Part shown: positions 26,639 through 42,077 of the stretch, in pieces
How positions within the stretch are numbered: the stretch's first letter is position 1
Layout: every line of letters starts with the position of its first letter
NCBI GenBank assembly: GCA_964030475.1
Contig: CAXIPT010000002.1
Location: forward strand, 12,578,853-12,642,852
Direction: 5' to 3'
Source of the DNA: Tethya wilhelma
Lineage: Eukaryota > Porifera > Demospongiae > Tethyida > Tethyidae
DNA: 64,000 nt
Translations under genes and position numbers: made by a program
Notes under the pieces: generated by a model
Seen by the model: only the letters and a program-made list of their open reading frames with translations
Databases searched by the model: none
Told to the model about the DNA's origin: nothing

Positions 26639-29600
26639 ATGGCTAAATTTTTTCTCGTATTTGTTTGTTTGTCTGTAACAGTAGGCAGCTGCTGGGCGGC
26701 ATTGCCTTCTCAGTGCTTGAGTGAGCTCATTAGACCGTCTTCTGGGCAGTGCTGTAGCCCTGGACCGGTCATGTAAGTTGTCTCGTAATGAAATAATTTG
26801 TTCATCTCCTATAATTTGGTAAACTATGCTGTGCCTGTGTTGTGCAGCAAAGCATGGTTGACTGCAATAAAACTGAAGAAAGTTTTTATAGTCTCGGTAT
26901 AGAGTCACTGTGGGTAGTTTTGTGTGTGAAACACAATGCTTTCACGAGAATGAGGTTGGGGCCAATTTACAAAACATTTGGAGTAGAGTTGTGTGTATTA
27001 AAATGTGTGGGGTACTGTTTCATATATCCATGCACTGTTATACTACTTTACTGACCAAGAGGGAACATGTTTTACAGCTGATGTAGGCTAGGACAGTGCC
27101 AAAAACTTGCAAAACATTGTCACATACAGTGGTCGCAATTCTCTGTATTGTGTCAACCTTGTTCTTCAATTCACTGAACCATTGGAGAACAAATTGTAGG
27201 CATTGCTGTATCGCATAGCGGGAAAGTTTCGTGGATGTCTTTAGTCAAACATTTTTGCGGTTTAACATAGGTATATACATTACGGAAAAGTTTCATCGAT
27301 AAATATTTTCGCAGATGGATCATGATCCATGACCACAAAAGTTAAACCCCGCGACACTTTCCTGCTATACGATATTTGTATGTTCGATCCATCACCAGTA
27401 TTTTCTTTGAATTTCTACTCTGTTTCGGTATTCTTCTTTCTACATCAATGTCATTCTGCACTTCAAAACTGCATTGGTTATCCCCCCTTGCAGTGAAATA
27501 GAGTTTTACCTTCGGTTTGGTTGCGAGGTACCTACAGCGTTGGATCAAGGTGTCAGACTTGAAATTGACCCAGCTTCAGACTCAAACTGGCGGCCCATAA
27601 GATTCTACACACCAACTTTAAATCAAAGATTAGAAACCACAGTGTATTTAGTCAATGATACAACTGTTGATGCTGAGGCACTTCGCTTCAATAGCAGTTT
27701 TCCTTTTCATTTCGTGAATACCTCGCAAGGGGATACCATGCTTGTTCGAGAGTATTTGTGTGGTGGGGACTATTTAACGAGTAACAATGCAAGGTTTAGA
27801 TGGATGCAGCGATACACTGGTCCATCGGAGGTCAACGTGAGCACCTGGTCCATTGACAGCCTCACTATATCAATGTGGGATGGCTCCTGTCTCAAGACAC
27901 TCATGCACGAAGATTTCGAGACCAATAGCATTGAGTAGGTTCATCGATTTGTATTTTCAATGGACTGTTTTATGTTTGATTCTTGTGAATTTTCACGTAC
28001 TATTTTGTATCGTGCATATTTTAGAATGGCAGCAGACGTTCAATCTGGAAATGTGACTTTGCCTCCTTGTGGTTCGACACACAGTGGGAATGCACTGTAT
28101 TTCAATCAGTTTAGCTCTCAAAATACCCCTCGTCGATCTATTAGTATTAGAAATGTAGACCTCACAGGAGGCAATTCTGAATGTTTGAGCCCAACAAACA
28201 TGAGTGGTAAGTTGATGTTCGTTTGATTCTTTCACAGAATTCACTGAAAGTCTGTCTTCATGTAGGTGGAGAGTGTTCAGTCTCCAATGCGTCGTGTGAC
28301 AGTGATGATATTGTGTGTTCCAGAGGCTCTTTTCAATGCAATGCTTGCCCAGCAGGTCACAGAGTGCAAGGCGTGGCTTGTGAAGGTGTGTGTGTGTGCA
28401 TGTGTGCATGTATTTTCGTTGATACAGTTTGTGGTATTTTCAGCCAAGTGAATAAAATATGTTTCTTTCCCATTAGATATTGATGAGTGCTCTGATGGAA
28501 GTCACAATTGCCAAGGTCTGGCTGCTTGTGTTAACACCCCTGGCTCCTTTCATTGTGAGTGCCCCACTGGATACAGACTGAGTGAGGAGGGTACTGCTTG
28601 TCAAGGTAAAATTAGACGTCTGTAGTATTTTTACCGCTATTGTGCACTCTTTTGATCACTGAATTCCATGGATTGTAGAATTCAAATGTACTCAATTTGC
28701 TCAACTGTCTGTAGAAATTGATGAATGCTCTGAGAACACTCATGACTGTCAAGGTCTGGCTACTTGTATGAACACGCCGGGCTCATTCCAGTGTGTCTGT
28801 CCCAGTGGATACCGTCTCTCCCAGTCAAACAGATCATGTGAAGGTACATTTGTACACGTATGTATGTATGTGGACAGATATGGGATGACTTTGACTGAGA
28901 GTAAATACATGCTCTTGCTTTGACCTTGTACGGTGAACTGTAGCTCTGGAACAAACACTCCTTTTCATCAGATCTTTGTGTGTCTGTTTGTGTATACTTT
29001 AGATATTGACGAATGTACTGAAGGCACTCACGACTGTCAAGGTGTGGCTGTGTGCAATAACACAGTAGGCTCCTTCCAGTGTGACTGTCCCACTGGATAC
29101 AGTCCCAACGAGGATGATACTTCATGTCAAGGTAGGTAACCTGAAGATCATAATACACAAAGTCAAATACAATAGAGTTAATTTACACTGTAGTAGGCTA
29201 AACTACTTGTGCCTGTGATTTGCTCTTCTGTAATGGACTATCAAAAGCTTTCTTCTAATTGGGTGTACACTGCACTATGTATTGTACATGTAGCACTGCA
29301 TTTGTTACTCTGCCTCGACAGATATTGACGAATGTACCCAAGGTACTCACAGCTGTCAAGGTATGGCTATGTGCAGTAACACCGCAGGCTCCTTCCAGTG
29401 TGACTGCCCCACTGGATACAGACTGACCCAGAGCAATGTCTCGTGTGAAGGTATGTCTTGTAGGAACCTCTCTGACCCTTGATCAGAGACACTTGAACCA
29501 TATCCCCTTTAACTCTACGCCATACATTGTCTCTATAATATGTGCACACATCTCAGATGTCAATGAGTGTGATGATGAGAGCACTCATGACTGTCAGGGT

Positions 29601-32600
29601 GTGGCTATGTGCAATAACATAGTAGGCTCCTTCCAGTGTGACTGCCCCACTGGATACAGACGCAATGAGGATGGCATTTCGTGTCGAGGTAGGTTTGAAT
29701 AATCAAGCTAGCTTGAAAAGTGGTTCGAAAAAATCAGGATTGTTAACTTTAAGGATTTTGCACTAATGGTGTATCGATAGAGAGTGTTTCTTTGTGTTGT
29801 TTAGATGTTGATGAGTGTGCTGAGCTGATAGACAACTGTGGAAACATCTGTACCAACATTCCTGGTTCCTTTGTATGTGGCTGTCCCAGTGGCTATGTAC
29901 TCATGGAGGGGGCCACTTCATGTACAGGTGAGAGTTCGGTGACTACTTTCACTGTTTTTGTAGCATGTGTTGAAATTGCAACATTATTGCTGCAAAATCA
30001 AGTGCCTATTTGATCATACATTACTGTCAACAAATTAAATGTGTGAAATTCTTCAAAATTACCGATCCGCGAAAATTTCCCCTATATAGACTATTATGGA
30101 GCATGTACAATAGACATCATCGAAACGGGAAGTATTTTGAAGTAATAAAATTATAGAGTTAGTTATTTTTGTCATTTGGAAGTGATTGACAGCTGCTCGT
30201 TTCTCCATACATTTTTTGCCATACAGAATTGACTCATTTTACGTATTTACACCCGCTCTATAGTATAATACTGGAATGATCTTCACTTTTGGAAACTGTG
30301 TACAGTGAACTATAATTATTGCAAAGTTAGATCAGCTGCATGACATGTAGGTCAGGTCCACGATGAATTAGACTCTCATACTGATATGTTGTACTCATAC
30401 TCAAGTACCTATTCCTTGTATGCTACACGTACACCATGGCTTCAGCAATGCATGTGTAATGTTGTAGTAGTCCGTGCAGCTACATACATGGCAGTGCTCT
30501 GGAGTTTTCTGCCTTATTCTAGTTGTCATTCCCTCTCTTACCCCCTCCCTTTTGGTGTTTTGGCGTAGTTATCAGTTTCAACCTCAACAATTTCCCAGCT
30601 TGCCCCACAATACTGAAACCCTAGTAGCTAAGACACACAGCGACTAATTATAGGTTCCTCCCCTCTTCAGATGTGGATGAGTGCACAGATGATAGTCACA
30701 ACTGCCAAGGTCTGGCTGCTTGTGTGAACACCCTTGGCTCCTTTCAGTGTGAGTGCCCCACTGGATACAGACTGAGTGGGGAGGGCACTTCTTGTCAAGG
30801 TATGTACCGAGATATGTCTACTAGCGATAAATTGCATGCAAATTATCATCCAGTATGAAAATTGAATACTAGAATTATAACAATTTGCAGTAGCCCAAGG
30901 TCTAATGTTGCATATGTTGTATTTTTTTGATGCTCTGTTCTCTTTAGATATTGACGAGTGTACTGAAGTACCTGATGTCTGTGATGGTAGTTGCACCAAC
31001 ACCGAAGGCTCCTTCCAGTGTAGCTGTCCCACTGGGTTCACACTGGGAGAGGACCAGGCTTCTTGTCAAGGTAGGGTATATGACTATCAGCACAAATCCG
31101 TTCGTACACAGAGGCCATACTATTGCAGCGTTGTCCGTACTATTACCAAGGGTTTTGTAATTCTGGCTAATATCTTCCAATTATACATTAATGACCCAAC
31201 CTTTATGGCTTTTGAACCAGATATCAATGAGTGTGATGATGAGAGCACTCACGGCTGTCAAGGTGTAGCTGTGTGCAGTAACACAGTAGGCTCCTACCAG
31301 TGTGACTGCCCCGCTGGATACAGACCGACACTGAACAGCAATCTGTCTTGTGAAGGTAGGGCAAATTGTTGTGTAACTAGCACACGTTACCATCGCATCA
31401 ATGTGTTCGAGTTGCAATTAAGATTTTACATACCAGGTTGTATACTTACTCATGTATACTGTGATATAGTGTGTAGTATTGTACTATCCACTGTGTGTGT
31501 GTTTGTGATGAGTTCGCACGTAACATTGTTGCTGTTTCTACTATGTCGCTGTTGATGTGTGTAGCTGGTGCTAGTACAGCAATCAGTGGGTGCTGAGCAT
31601 GGAGTGGAACTGTTTCTCACCATGGCAACACTCCAGGGGAGCTGTTAGTATTGGTCATCGAGTTGTAAGATTTATAGCTTTCTTCGTGATTGCAATACAT
31701 CAGTCGACTCATCAGGGTGGGAGAGATTGCTTTTCAATGTAGCAATAGCTGTCACAAGTAAATTGTATGTGTGTACTGTGTATTTCTAATGTAGCCCTCA
31801 CAAACTGATAAAGGCTCAGTAGCTAGAGACTACATACTCAAATGCCTAAGTCAAAGAATCCGTCCATGTCTGATTGGTGTGTAGTTGAGCACCTGTGTAG
31901 AGTGTTGCCTATTGCTCAGTGTTTATTACTAGAGGAGCATACCCACTTCTTATTTCCTTGGTTTAATATTTCACAAGGAATAGTTTGAAATTAGTCCATG
32001 CATTCTTATCAACACCTTTTAAAGTTTTCTTTCCTCCTTCGTTTCTTCTGTTTAGGGCCAGTGTTGACACCCCGAGGTATGCTGGGAGGAGAGGGGTTAC
32101 TTCTACAAAAGGCATGAATTATGTAATAGTGATTGAGTTGGTTTCTTGAAGTTTAGAGCTTCAGTACGGATTGTTTATGTTCCTGGTGATGTGCTTGGCT
32201 TCATTCGTGACATTCATCTAGCTAGTGTTTCAGCATTAAATTTTTTGTCCTTGTAAAGCCTTAAAATGCTATTATCTTGCATTTGATTTTGCCCTAGGCA
32301 GTGGTAGTATCTGTTCCAATGATTTGTCTGCCTCTGGGAATTTGAGTTACTCCTTCAATTTGCCTGATGACTTGTTGTTTTATGCCTGTTGCTAATTTCC
32401 TATTATTTTGACTTCAGTAAATTGTGGTTCATAATAAACAGCATTAATTCTATTAGTGCATTTTTACCATGGGCTTGTAATAATCCTACCCATTGTTCTC
32501 CCATGTGTTCTGCAGCATATTAAATATTTCTTAAGACTACTAAAATCATTTACAATTTGTATATCGCATGTTATGTAGTGTACCTATACATGTGCTATAT

Positions 32601-33222
32601 ATGTACCATTGTTTGGAAGTATAGTGTGAGCGTACCTCTAAAAGTAGTGCTGAATCTGTTTTATACGTACACAGTGAGTGTTGTTTGTGAGTCAGGGATG
32701 AACACGGAGCATGAATATGGAAACATTATTGCTTTGATGTTAGGGGTTGCCTGTGGATACACTCCGGCAGAAGGATCGACAAACAGTTTGCTTAGGGGTG
32801 ATAAGATAACTAAACCTACACAAGACATGTGCATCCTTTTGTTTGGATACCCTAACTCGGTAGTGAGCTTAGAGTTGTAAACAAGAAGCCCTATATATAG
32901 CTTGGATGATAGTAGGCAAGCCCCATCTGTCTGGAAGGCTGTGTGGTCAGGTGTACTGGCTCTTTTACTGCATGTATGATTCACTTTCACAGTTTTGGTA
33001 TGATTCTGCAACAAGTTATTCAACGGAACTCTACAATAATCTTAAAGTCTTGTACTTCTTTGGTGTACTAATAATAAACTATTGTTCATAATAATGTTAA
33101 TGTGAAAGATTCTAGGCTGCAAAGGGTTGTATATACATCTCTAAGTATCATGAATGCTGTTTGTGAGAGTTCAAGTCCTAGCTCAGTTTGCACCACACTA
33201 CTTGCACAGTGAATTTTGCTGT

Positions 33223-33290
<68 letters not shown>

Positions 33291-34782
33291 CTTGTGTTTG
33301 AAAGCAGGTTATCATAAGAGTTTAGGGTGTAGCTAATTTTTGTCTTGAAAATTAAATTCCTATGCACCTAATGACTATATTCATAACCAGTCATTTGTTG
33401 CTAGGCAGAGTCATGATGTCATCTCCTGACTGGATGTCCACTTTGAGTCTACAGCTACAAAAACAAAGGGTGCAGAGATGGAGTGATATTCATTTCCCCA
33501 TGGCCTTGAGTTTGACATAATGACATTCATCAGCATTAGTTGCTAGGCAGTGTTCAGTGGCTCTATAGGAATTCTCTCACAATATTTTGTTCTTTTGTCA
33601 GATGAGTGGGGTCATTTTTACACACATGTGTGTGTGTGTGTATGTAAGCTTGTTATTGCAGGAGGGTCGATTTCTCTTCTTTTCATGTGTTGATACTGCG
33701 TTAGTTCCCATTTGTGGGAATGGGCTCCATACTCACTAGAGCTATGTGGATGGAGGTCCTTTGTTGGTTGTGAATCTCTCAACATTGACCATGTTTGGCT
33801 CTTGGTCATTTTGCAAGGATAAATCTGTATTTAAAAAAGGAATTTGTTGGTTTTTAATGTTATATAACTATACCAGGAGAATAATTATAGTGTAAGCTGC
33901 TGCAAGGATTCAGTGAAAATTGCCTTATTAAGCCTCGGCGCGTGCGTAGCACGTGCAGAGGATTACGGTAGTCGTTTTGTGTGTGTGTGTGTGTGTGCGT
34001 CTGTTACTAAATTATCTGAAGAATGGCAGCTCTAGAGACGAAGTAGAAGGTACTTACGCTCATTAATCGAGATTATCTTGAAATTTGACGTGTAGAATCT
34101 TGCAAAACGCTGTGGTTTCTGAGATCTGAGGCTTTTGTGCTTCTTTGAGCGCTTAGCTTAGAAACCGCACCCATTGATCACACCCCTTGCATAGTGTGCG
34201 TTATCTAGAAATACAGTAGAGCTAGGAGTGCTGCAGTGCTGGCCCAGTTTTCTTAGCTGGTAAGTAACTTTGAGAACTATTATGTATGATAATACTGCGT
34301 TGTTTACTATAACTGAGTGAACTTTAGTATCACTGCTGCCAGACTAACCTATACTATCTCACTCAGTAGCTGATGAGAGACCAGTCTCTGTAGCCCTCGT
34401 TTATCTATGCTGTAGCTCAGATGCTGCCATGCATATCAGTGTGAAACAAGCATCAGCAGTGTAACTGTTCAAGTTTTACCTACCAATAAATTTTCAGTTT
34501 AAACTGAGTTCAAGTCCCACCAAAGTGTGGCCCACAGCAACATCAGTGATCTTTCCTGCACTCAGGCCAATTGGAAGATGCCTAGCTAGCATGGAATAGA
34601 CTAGGCCGCTGTGCACCTAATCTGCTCACTTGGGTCTCAATACCCATGGTCTTTTTTTATACACAATATCATGCATGCATATTTAGTTTTGCATTCTACA
34701 TGAGTGCGCCGAGGCTTGTGCACCTGTGGTGCTTTCATTGAAAATGGTGCTTATCAATCTATTTTGTACACATTTATCAGCA

Positions 34783-34822
<40 letters not shown>

Positions 34823-35843
34823 ACTCCACAGAGATCCCTCCAATTGTGGTTGGCTTTGAACGACCGAGGTACCAAGTGAGAGAGGAGTCCGGCAACCTCA
34901 CCGTGTGCCTTCAGCTCCTGTCAGGTGATGTGACCAGGCCCATTCCACTGCTGATGAGCACTAGTGATGGGACAGCCAAAGGTATGTGAACTAGAGTAGC
35001 CACAACTTATCTATCAGACTGTGTAGTATGCAGTACCCCCAAACCCCTCTTCTAGATAATATCCTATTGTTACTCACCGATGTACTCGCAATGTTATTGC
35101 AATATATCGTATAGCCTTTGTATGTATTTGTACATGCCCCCATATGGACATAGTGCGTTTGATAGGTATTGATATAGTGTATCATTAATTGTAACTGTGT
35201 ATAGTATGGCCATACAGTCATTTGGTTGGTATGTTAATCTTTAGCTGTGCCACGCAGGAAACGACCGTTCTGCTATCAATACAATTATACATGCATGTCT
35301 GTTATTGTTCTGTAAAGCCATTGGGTTATAATTTTCCTCGTTTTGTTAAATCCCATTAATTATAAACCTACAGTTCACTCTATCGTAGTACAGTGATGTA
35401 TTATGGTTCAACTGTTTGGTTTCAAAGTTGACAACTCCACCAGACCGTACTACCAGCACCACCATACAGAGTTAACGGACTATTAGTTGCCTAGCTACTA
35501 GCCCCCATCCCCCAAACATCCATACTCTAGTATACCTATAGTGTACTCTACATGCACTATTGTGACCCCTTATAGTATGTGCTAGAGTAAACATTACATT
35601 TTGTTTGTTTTCTCATCTTTCAGCTGGAGAGGATTATGTTACGGTGTCAGAATCTCTCACCTTCTCAAGTGACGCAAGCAGTGTATGTGTTGTTGTGAGC
35701 ATTCTTGATGACGATCTTGATGAAGGATTGTCCGAGTATTTCCTCGTGAGTGTTGCTCTGATGGTGGATGAGAGCGAGGGAGGAATGGAGGGAGTCACGT
35801 TGGAGAGAGGAGATGTGAGAGTTGTCATCATTGAACAAGATGG

Positions 35844-35899
<56 letters not shown>

Positions 35900-38692
35900 C
35901 AGCAAAAATACATTATTTGTTGACCACTAGCTGCTGTATCAGTATGTCTGTGGCAGCTGCATGATTATGTTGGTCAATTAAAGCCTCAAAGTTTTATAGC
36001 CAACCTGATCAAGGTATTTATTAGTATTCTTCTATTTGTGTTGTGTGCCAGCTGCTGTTGATTACAGCGCCCCTTTTGATTGAATCAATTGTGCAAGAGT
36101 TCCATTCCTCCCTAGCCTTTGAGTCATTTGTACGAGTGTGTCGTAATGTGCAGATATGACTCACCTAGCAAACATTTACAGTTTAGTCTCTATGGATTTT
36201 GCTATAGAACTATCTTTATATATATATATATATATATATATCCTGTGGATGCATCTCTAATGTTTTGTGTGTGTGTTGCATAAAATGTATAATATTTCTC
36301 ATGCAGTGCACTGTGATATTAAGCCACTACATGTGTATCTCTCTCTCTAGGTGCTGTGCAGAGAGTGAATGACATTCAAGACATAATTGGAAGGGGCAAC
36401 TCAAGCCAGGCCGTCGCCATGCTACAAGATCTCCTGGAGCAACAGCTGAGAAGTGGCCAGCCTGCCTCCAGGGCATTTAGCAAGGTGGACTGAAAGCATT
36501 TAAATTGGTTGCTAATTGAGGGACACAAGCATAATGACCATAGTTAGAGTGGCACACGTGCCTCCAGTCCAAAGTTGAACCTAGCAGCCAGTTGTTAGCA
36601 TTGATTATGGGCCTTTTAACATGACTCATGACTGTACTTCCAACATTGCTGGCATTCTCTTCTTGTTTACCTAAAGCTGCTTTTTTGAGCTAGCTTTGTT
36701 CATTCCTTTCCCCTCTTTCATTTCTTTATTATTACACAATGCATGCATGTACGTGTACATCTTTGCGATGGCTTTTGACATTTTCTTTGGTTCTGATTTG
36801 CTCCATGCAGCAATTTCTGGGCACCACTAGTAACCTTCTCTCTCAGCTGCGTACAAACAGACAGGTAAGCCATATATACACAATGTATGTTGCAGTGTGA
36901 TACAGCATATAGGCAATATTGTTACTCTTTCCCCTACCAACTAATGACCACACTGTGTGGAAGGATATGTGTATGTATTTGTTGGCTTCTATTTTGGCAT
37001 GATAGAAGCATACCATATAATATTACAAATTCTACTGCTTTATTCTAATGACTATATGGTTGGTGTAATGTACATGAACTAGCTGCTCTCATTCCCAGAC
37101 CTTCCTTACACCTTTTGATATTCACCATTCATGCCTCACTGATCATAAGCTCTCCAGGGCCTCGGATCGAGGCTACATTATCAATTCACAGTGCTGTTAG
37201 TATCCCTCTCCCTCCCTCCTCTCTAGGCTAATCCTGGTGCTGCTGAAGATGTCTTGAATTTGCTCGACAAGTTTGCTCTTCGGCTCTACGATGAAACGGA
37301 ACCAAATATTGAAACGGACAAGTTCGGTAAGTACAAGCTGCTTTATTTTTCCTCCTTGAGCTACATTCCCTGGAGCTCTAAAAATGATCGCAATTAATGG
37401 TCATCGATCACATTACAGTTTCCTACTGGGGTAGACTTGTACCAGCCCCTTCACTTAATAATATAATCATCTCCAGCATGAATAAATTAGGTCTGTTATG
37501 AGCTAGCATGCCACTTGGTGCAAACAATGCACTAGCTCTTGAGAATCGAAAATTAACTTTGTTTGCAGCAAGAGAGCACTAAGTGACTTCCTCTGAAGCA
37601 AGACATAGACTATGCTTATGATGTACCATATATCATGTGTACCGATTCAGTACACGCAGTGAAAGCAGTGAAGCTCAACTGGTTCACTCATGTGGGTGTT
37701 TTTTTAGTTGACATTCTTCGTGCACACCACCTGTTGCCGTGCAACTGTGTGTATACTAACTGCACGTGTACAGTACATGGCAGTTAAGAGTAGTGTCGTT
37801 GAAAAGCTAGTGTTGTGCTTGATGTTCTCTTGCTTAAGTGTCTGTGTCAACTGGTTTTGTTTGAGGGTAGAGACAGTGGTCTGATGGCTTACTCTCTCTA
37901 GCTACCTGCTCTGGTTGTTAAGCTCACTTCTAAAGTACACTGTGATCTGATACGTGCATTTGAGTAGATTTGGGTGTCATCGTTAGGTGGGTGGGTGGGT
38001 GCTTTAGCAACACAAGGTTTGTGCCGTGCGTGACCTATGACGAAGCAGCCTACCATGCTTACAATGGGAACTTAGAGAGTAGGCTTGGACGTCTCTATAC
38101 AGTACATGAGAGACGGTGTGTGTCATGTAGATTCACAGACAAATGGTGTGTTAGCCGTACACAGCTGTGTGTAGCTCTCCGGTCACTGCTCACATAATCT
38201 ACAAAGCGAGTGAAGCCAGGAGTGGATGTGCCACTACAGCTAACTTGTAGTTCATTGTGTCTATTCCTATAAACGACAGCTAACAGCTTCCTAGCACCCT
38301 CTCTCGTGGTCTGGAATCGTGTAGCTTAACAAAAAATATTTTTACCCAAGTTGAGTTTGGAGTCTGCTTAGCACTGTGTGTGTGGCTTGCAATATAGTGC
38401 ATTCCTTAGCTATAATATTATAGATGTGTGCATCCACTCTTAGTGTCTAGCTCGCCCACTCCATATAGTGTGAGTGTTGTGTGAGTAGCCAAGTTAGCAA
38501 ATGGCTGGAATGTCTGTCACAGCTCTTAGGCAATCGCTTCCACTTTGAATGAAATTGCAATTTTAATTGTGTGGACTGTGTAACTATAGACATGATGTCC
38601 ATAGTACAATGTAATTGTAGTAAGCTGTAGCTGATTAGAGTGGTTTGATTAATTTAGAGTATGTAATTAAGTGCACTGCTCAATTGGGTGTC

Positions 38693-38748
<56 letters not shown>

Positions 38749-39627
38749 CATTGTGCACAGTGATCTATCAGTTTTGTATCAATATATGCACCTATGATGC
38801 ATACAATACCGACCTGCCAACAAATCCTTCCCTAAAGGGTTAGCAGGATCCGATTGAATGATCTGTGCCTCTTCAATGCTCCCTTCAAATGGCTTGGCAG
38901 GAGGTACCTTACCAAATGGATGGCCCAGCACATCTAAAGACACGACCAGAATAAATTCACACACTGCGTGTACAGCAGAAAGTATTGAGACTGATTGATA
39001 CTGAGCTTACATTCCATATAGAGTGGTCTGTCAATGGACAAATCTAGATTCTCCACATGGAGGGTCATGGTGCTGTCAGGTGTCTGAGATGCTTTGAACA
39101 GAGCAAGGGGACAGTCTTCAACCAGCCTATACAGATGTATCAGTGATATAAAGAGACTTGCTGGAGAGAATGTAATAGGGATAGAAATACCTAAAAAGCA
39201 ATTGCTGTCGATAGGCAGGGGGTTCTTTCTTGGGAGATTTCTTCTGTTGGTGGGGGGAAAGTGGTAAGGGGTCAGTCTCAACAATTTCCACCGTGGCCCC
39301 TGGCATGTCTAGGGGTCCCTCGGTAATGACATCACTGTTGTCACCAGCAATGATGACAGTGGTTTCTGTCGAGAGGTCATCATCGGGAGCAGCAACATAC
39401 TCGATCTGAGTAGGACTAGTGTGAGCTGGAGAGCGGACATTACAACCAGTCAAATTTGTCAGAAATACACATCCCCAACCATATACATTGTCATACAGTG
39501 AGGAATGGAAGATACAACATGATGCAGTTTATTAGGCGTTGGCCTCACCCACCAACCAAACCAATCTGTTGTAGTAACTAGTTCCCTGAATTGTTGCATC
39601 TGCTTAGAATACCAATGATCACTATCT

Positions 39628-39693
<66 letters not shown>

Positions 39694-42029
39694 TATCTGT
39701 GATTTTACCTATTCAAAGTCTACTCCATTGTATGTCCCATTCATTTTATCACATGGTATTTCTCACAATTTCCCCTCCAGCACTGTCTGTGAGGCGCTAC
39801 TCCCCTGAGGCCCCTGGTGGTGATGGTGTGTACCGGGAGGTGGGGATCAGAGAGGAGGGAGGGGGGGAGATATCACTGCCCCTGGAACTACTGATGGCAG
39901 CAGCTAATGGAACTGATGGTAAGGGATAGACACAGGCAACTTTGTAGTACACCCTAATATGTAGATTTTTATGTGTTATTGTGTTGATATTGTATAAATG
40001 GTACTCCAGGCAATCTTATGTAGAGCGTCCAAGAGTTGTTTGTTTTTTTGCTGTGTTTGATAGTTTTAAGCTTTTACTCTTTGCAAAAAAAGGTTATTTT
40101 GATGATCCTTACCCATTTCAACTGTCATTGACTATTGCTGGCCACTGTAGCCATCACCTCTGATGACCTCTTACCTCTTTCCTCTTTCCTCTCCCTCCAG
40201 TCAAGGTTGCCTCGTTCTTCTTCCCTGATCTCTCTGATGTCCTCCCCAGTGGCCGCCTGCCTGGGCTCCCTGGTGAGGAGGAGAGCGAGGACACCGAGAC
40301 CGTCATTGGCTCTCCTGTCATCTCCTCCTCCCTCGGCTGTGCCAATGGAACCTGTCCTCCACTAAAGACAACCGATCCCGTGAAGATCGTCTTGAAGAAA
40401 ATGGAGATTGTACGTGCAGTACCTGCTAGTCGATTTACATAATGTAAAATATTCTTGTTCTTTTCATAATGATTTTGTCATCTATTACAGGATGACTTTA
40501 CTCAGCCTGCCTGTGTCTTCTATGATCTGGAAGAGTAAGTTGTTTCTAGTAGCTGTACATAGATTTGTTGAACTCTTGTGATTTTGTTTGTTTGTTTGTT
40601 TGTGTTTGTGTGGCCCAGGAAGGGGTGGTCATCAGAGGGGTGTACAGTGAATGAGGATGCCTCCAATGACTCCTATGTGGTGTGTGAGTGCACCCATCTC
40701 ACACACTTTGCCATCTTGCTCAGCCCCAGTCTCAATGTGAGTCAACAATAATATAACTGTAACTACACTCATACACTTTTGAAGTATGTGAGTATTAGTA
40801 AGATATGGTGGATGAAAAGTAACAGGTGTTTGCACTCCATACAGATATCGGGCACTGGACACGAGTTTGCACTTCAAGTCATTGGCTATGTGTTTGGATC
40901 TATTTCCTTTGTGTGCCTCATTCTCACTGTCATAGCACTGCTGTTCCTGAGGTGAGTTGGCATGCAGTATTTACTGGCTCTGTGATGATATCTGTGCTTG
41001 CTTATCAAGATTTGATCGTTGCATGATTTGTCATGTGCAGAACTCTGTGGGGCATGAGGAACTACATCCACGTGAACCTTTGCATCAGTCTCTTCATAGC
41101 TCAGCTCATCTTTGTCGTTGCTGTGGACAAGACAGGCAATGAGGTACATACATAATGAAGTGTGATATAATATCAACTCAACTCTTTTTTTTTTTTGTAA
41201 AAAAAGTGGTGTTTTTTTAGTGTACATATATTATTGAGTTTCCTTATCCTCTCCATACACCCCCCTTACAGAAGGCCTGTCAAGCCATTGCTGTCATTCT
41301 CCACTACTTCTTCCTGGTCACCTTCATGTGGATGTTGATGGAGGGGGTGGTCCTCTATGTGGCACTGGTCAGGGTCTTCATCAAGAAACAAAAGCTCTAC
41401 ATGATTGCTTTCACCGTTGCCAGCTATGGTAGGTGATAGACCCATAGTATGATACCAGTCTGACTACACTAGTATAGTATGCAAATGTGCGAAGGAATTA
41501 AAAAAAATAAAAATAAAAAAAAAACAACTTTGAAATAGGTTATAATATTATATTCTTGTTTCAATCTCCCAGGCCTGCCACTGCTCTACATGTGTCTGAC
41601 AGTGCCTCTGGGTCTGGCACTGAAAGGTCCTGATGGAAACCCTCACTATGGAAGTGCACAGGCGTAAGCTGCTTGCCTCTTATTTGTACTTGTATAGTTT
41701 ATCTGTACTGTATTAATGCTAATGTTCTGTCTCTCCTCCAGGTGCTGGTTGAGATATGACACTCATTTCATATGGGCTTTTATTATTCCTGTCATTCTCA
41801 TTATTGTGGTGAGTACCAGGGGTATCTTTCCATTCTGAGTCACCACCCAGTCATGGTCTAATGTCGGATCATGACGTTGTGGCCAATTGTTAGTCCTAGC
41901 TGTCAACAACCTCTCTTGTGTTTGTTTTTTTCAGGCTAATGTTGGGTTCTTCTTCATGGCAGTGTGTATCATGTACAAGCACGAAAAGAAAGGACTCAAA
42001 AAGGACAAAAGGGCAAAATTCTCGTAAGT

Positions 42030-42077
<48 letters not shown>

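Noticed and set aside
32298..32395. Possible aGPCR exon after CCCTAG at 32298
   Set aside because: It reads 32 residues then TAA with no donor in frame; more likely intronic.
32557..33023. Overlapping + (107 codons) and - (120 codons) frames in an aGPCR intron
   Set aside because: They overlap on opposite strands with no domain and no phase-compatible splice sites to neighbours.
33930..34010. GC-rich stretch GCCTCGGCGCGTGCG as a possible tRNA or CpG promoter
   Set aside because: No cloverleaf or A/B-box pair could be drawn; it looks like a dispersed repeat end followed by GT repeats.
39459..39689. Minus frame just upstream of the nested antisense gene
   Set aside because: Begins in a (GT)n tract and is not in phase by any good donor with the 39425 acceptor.
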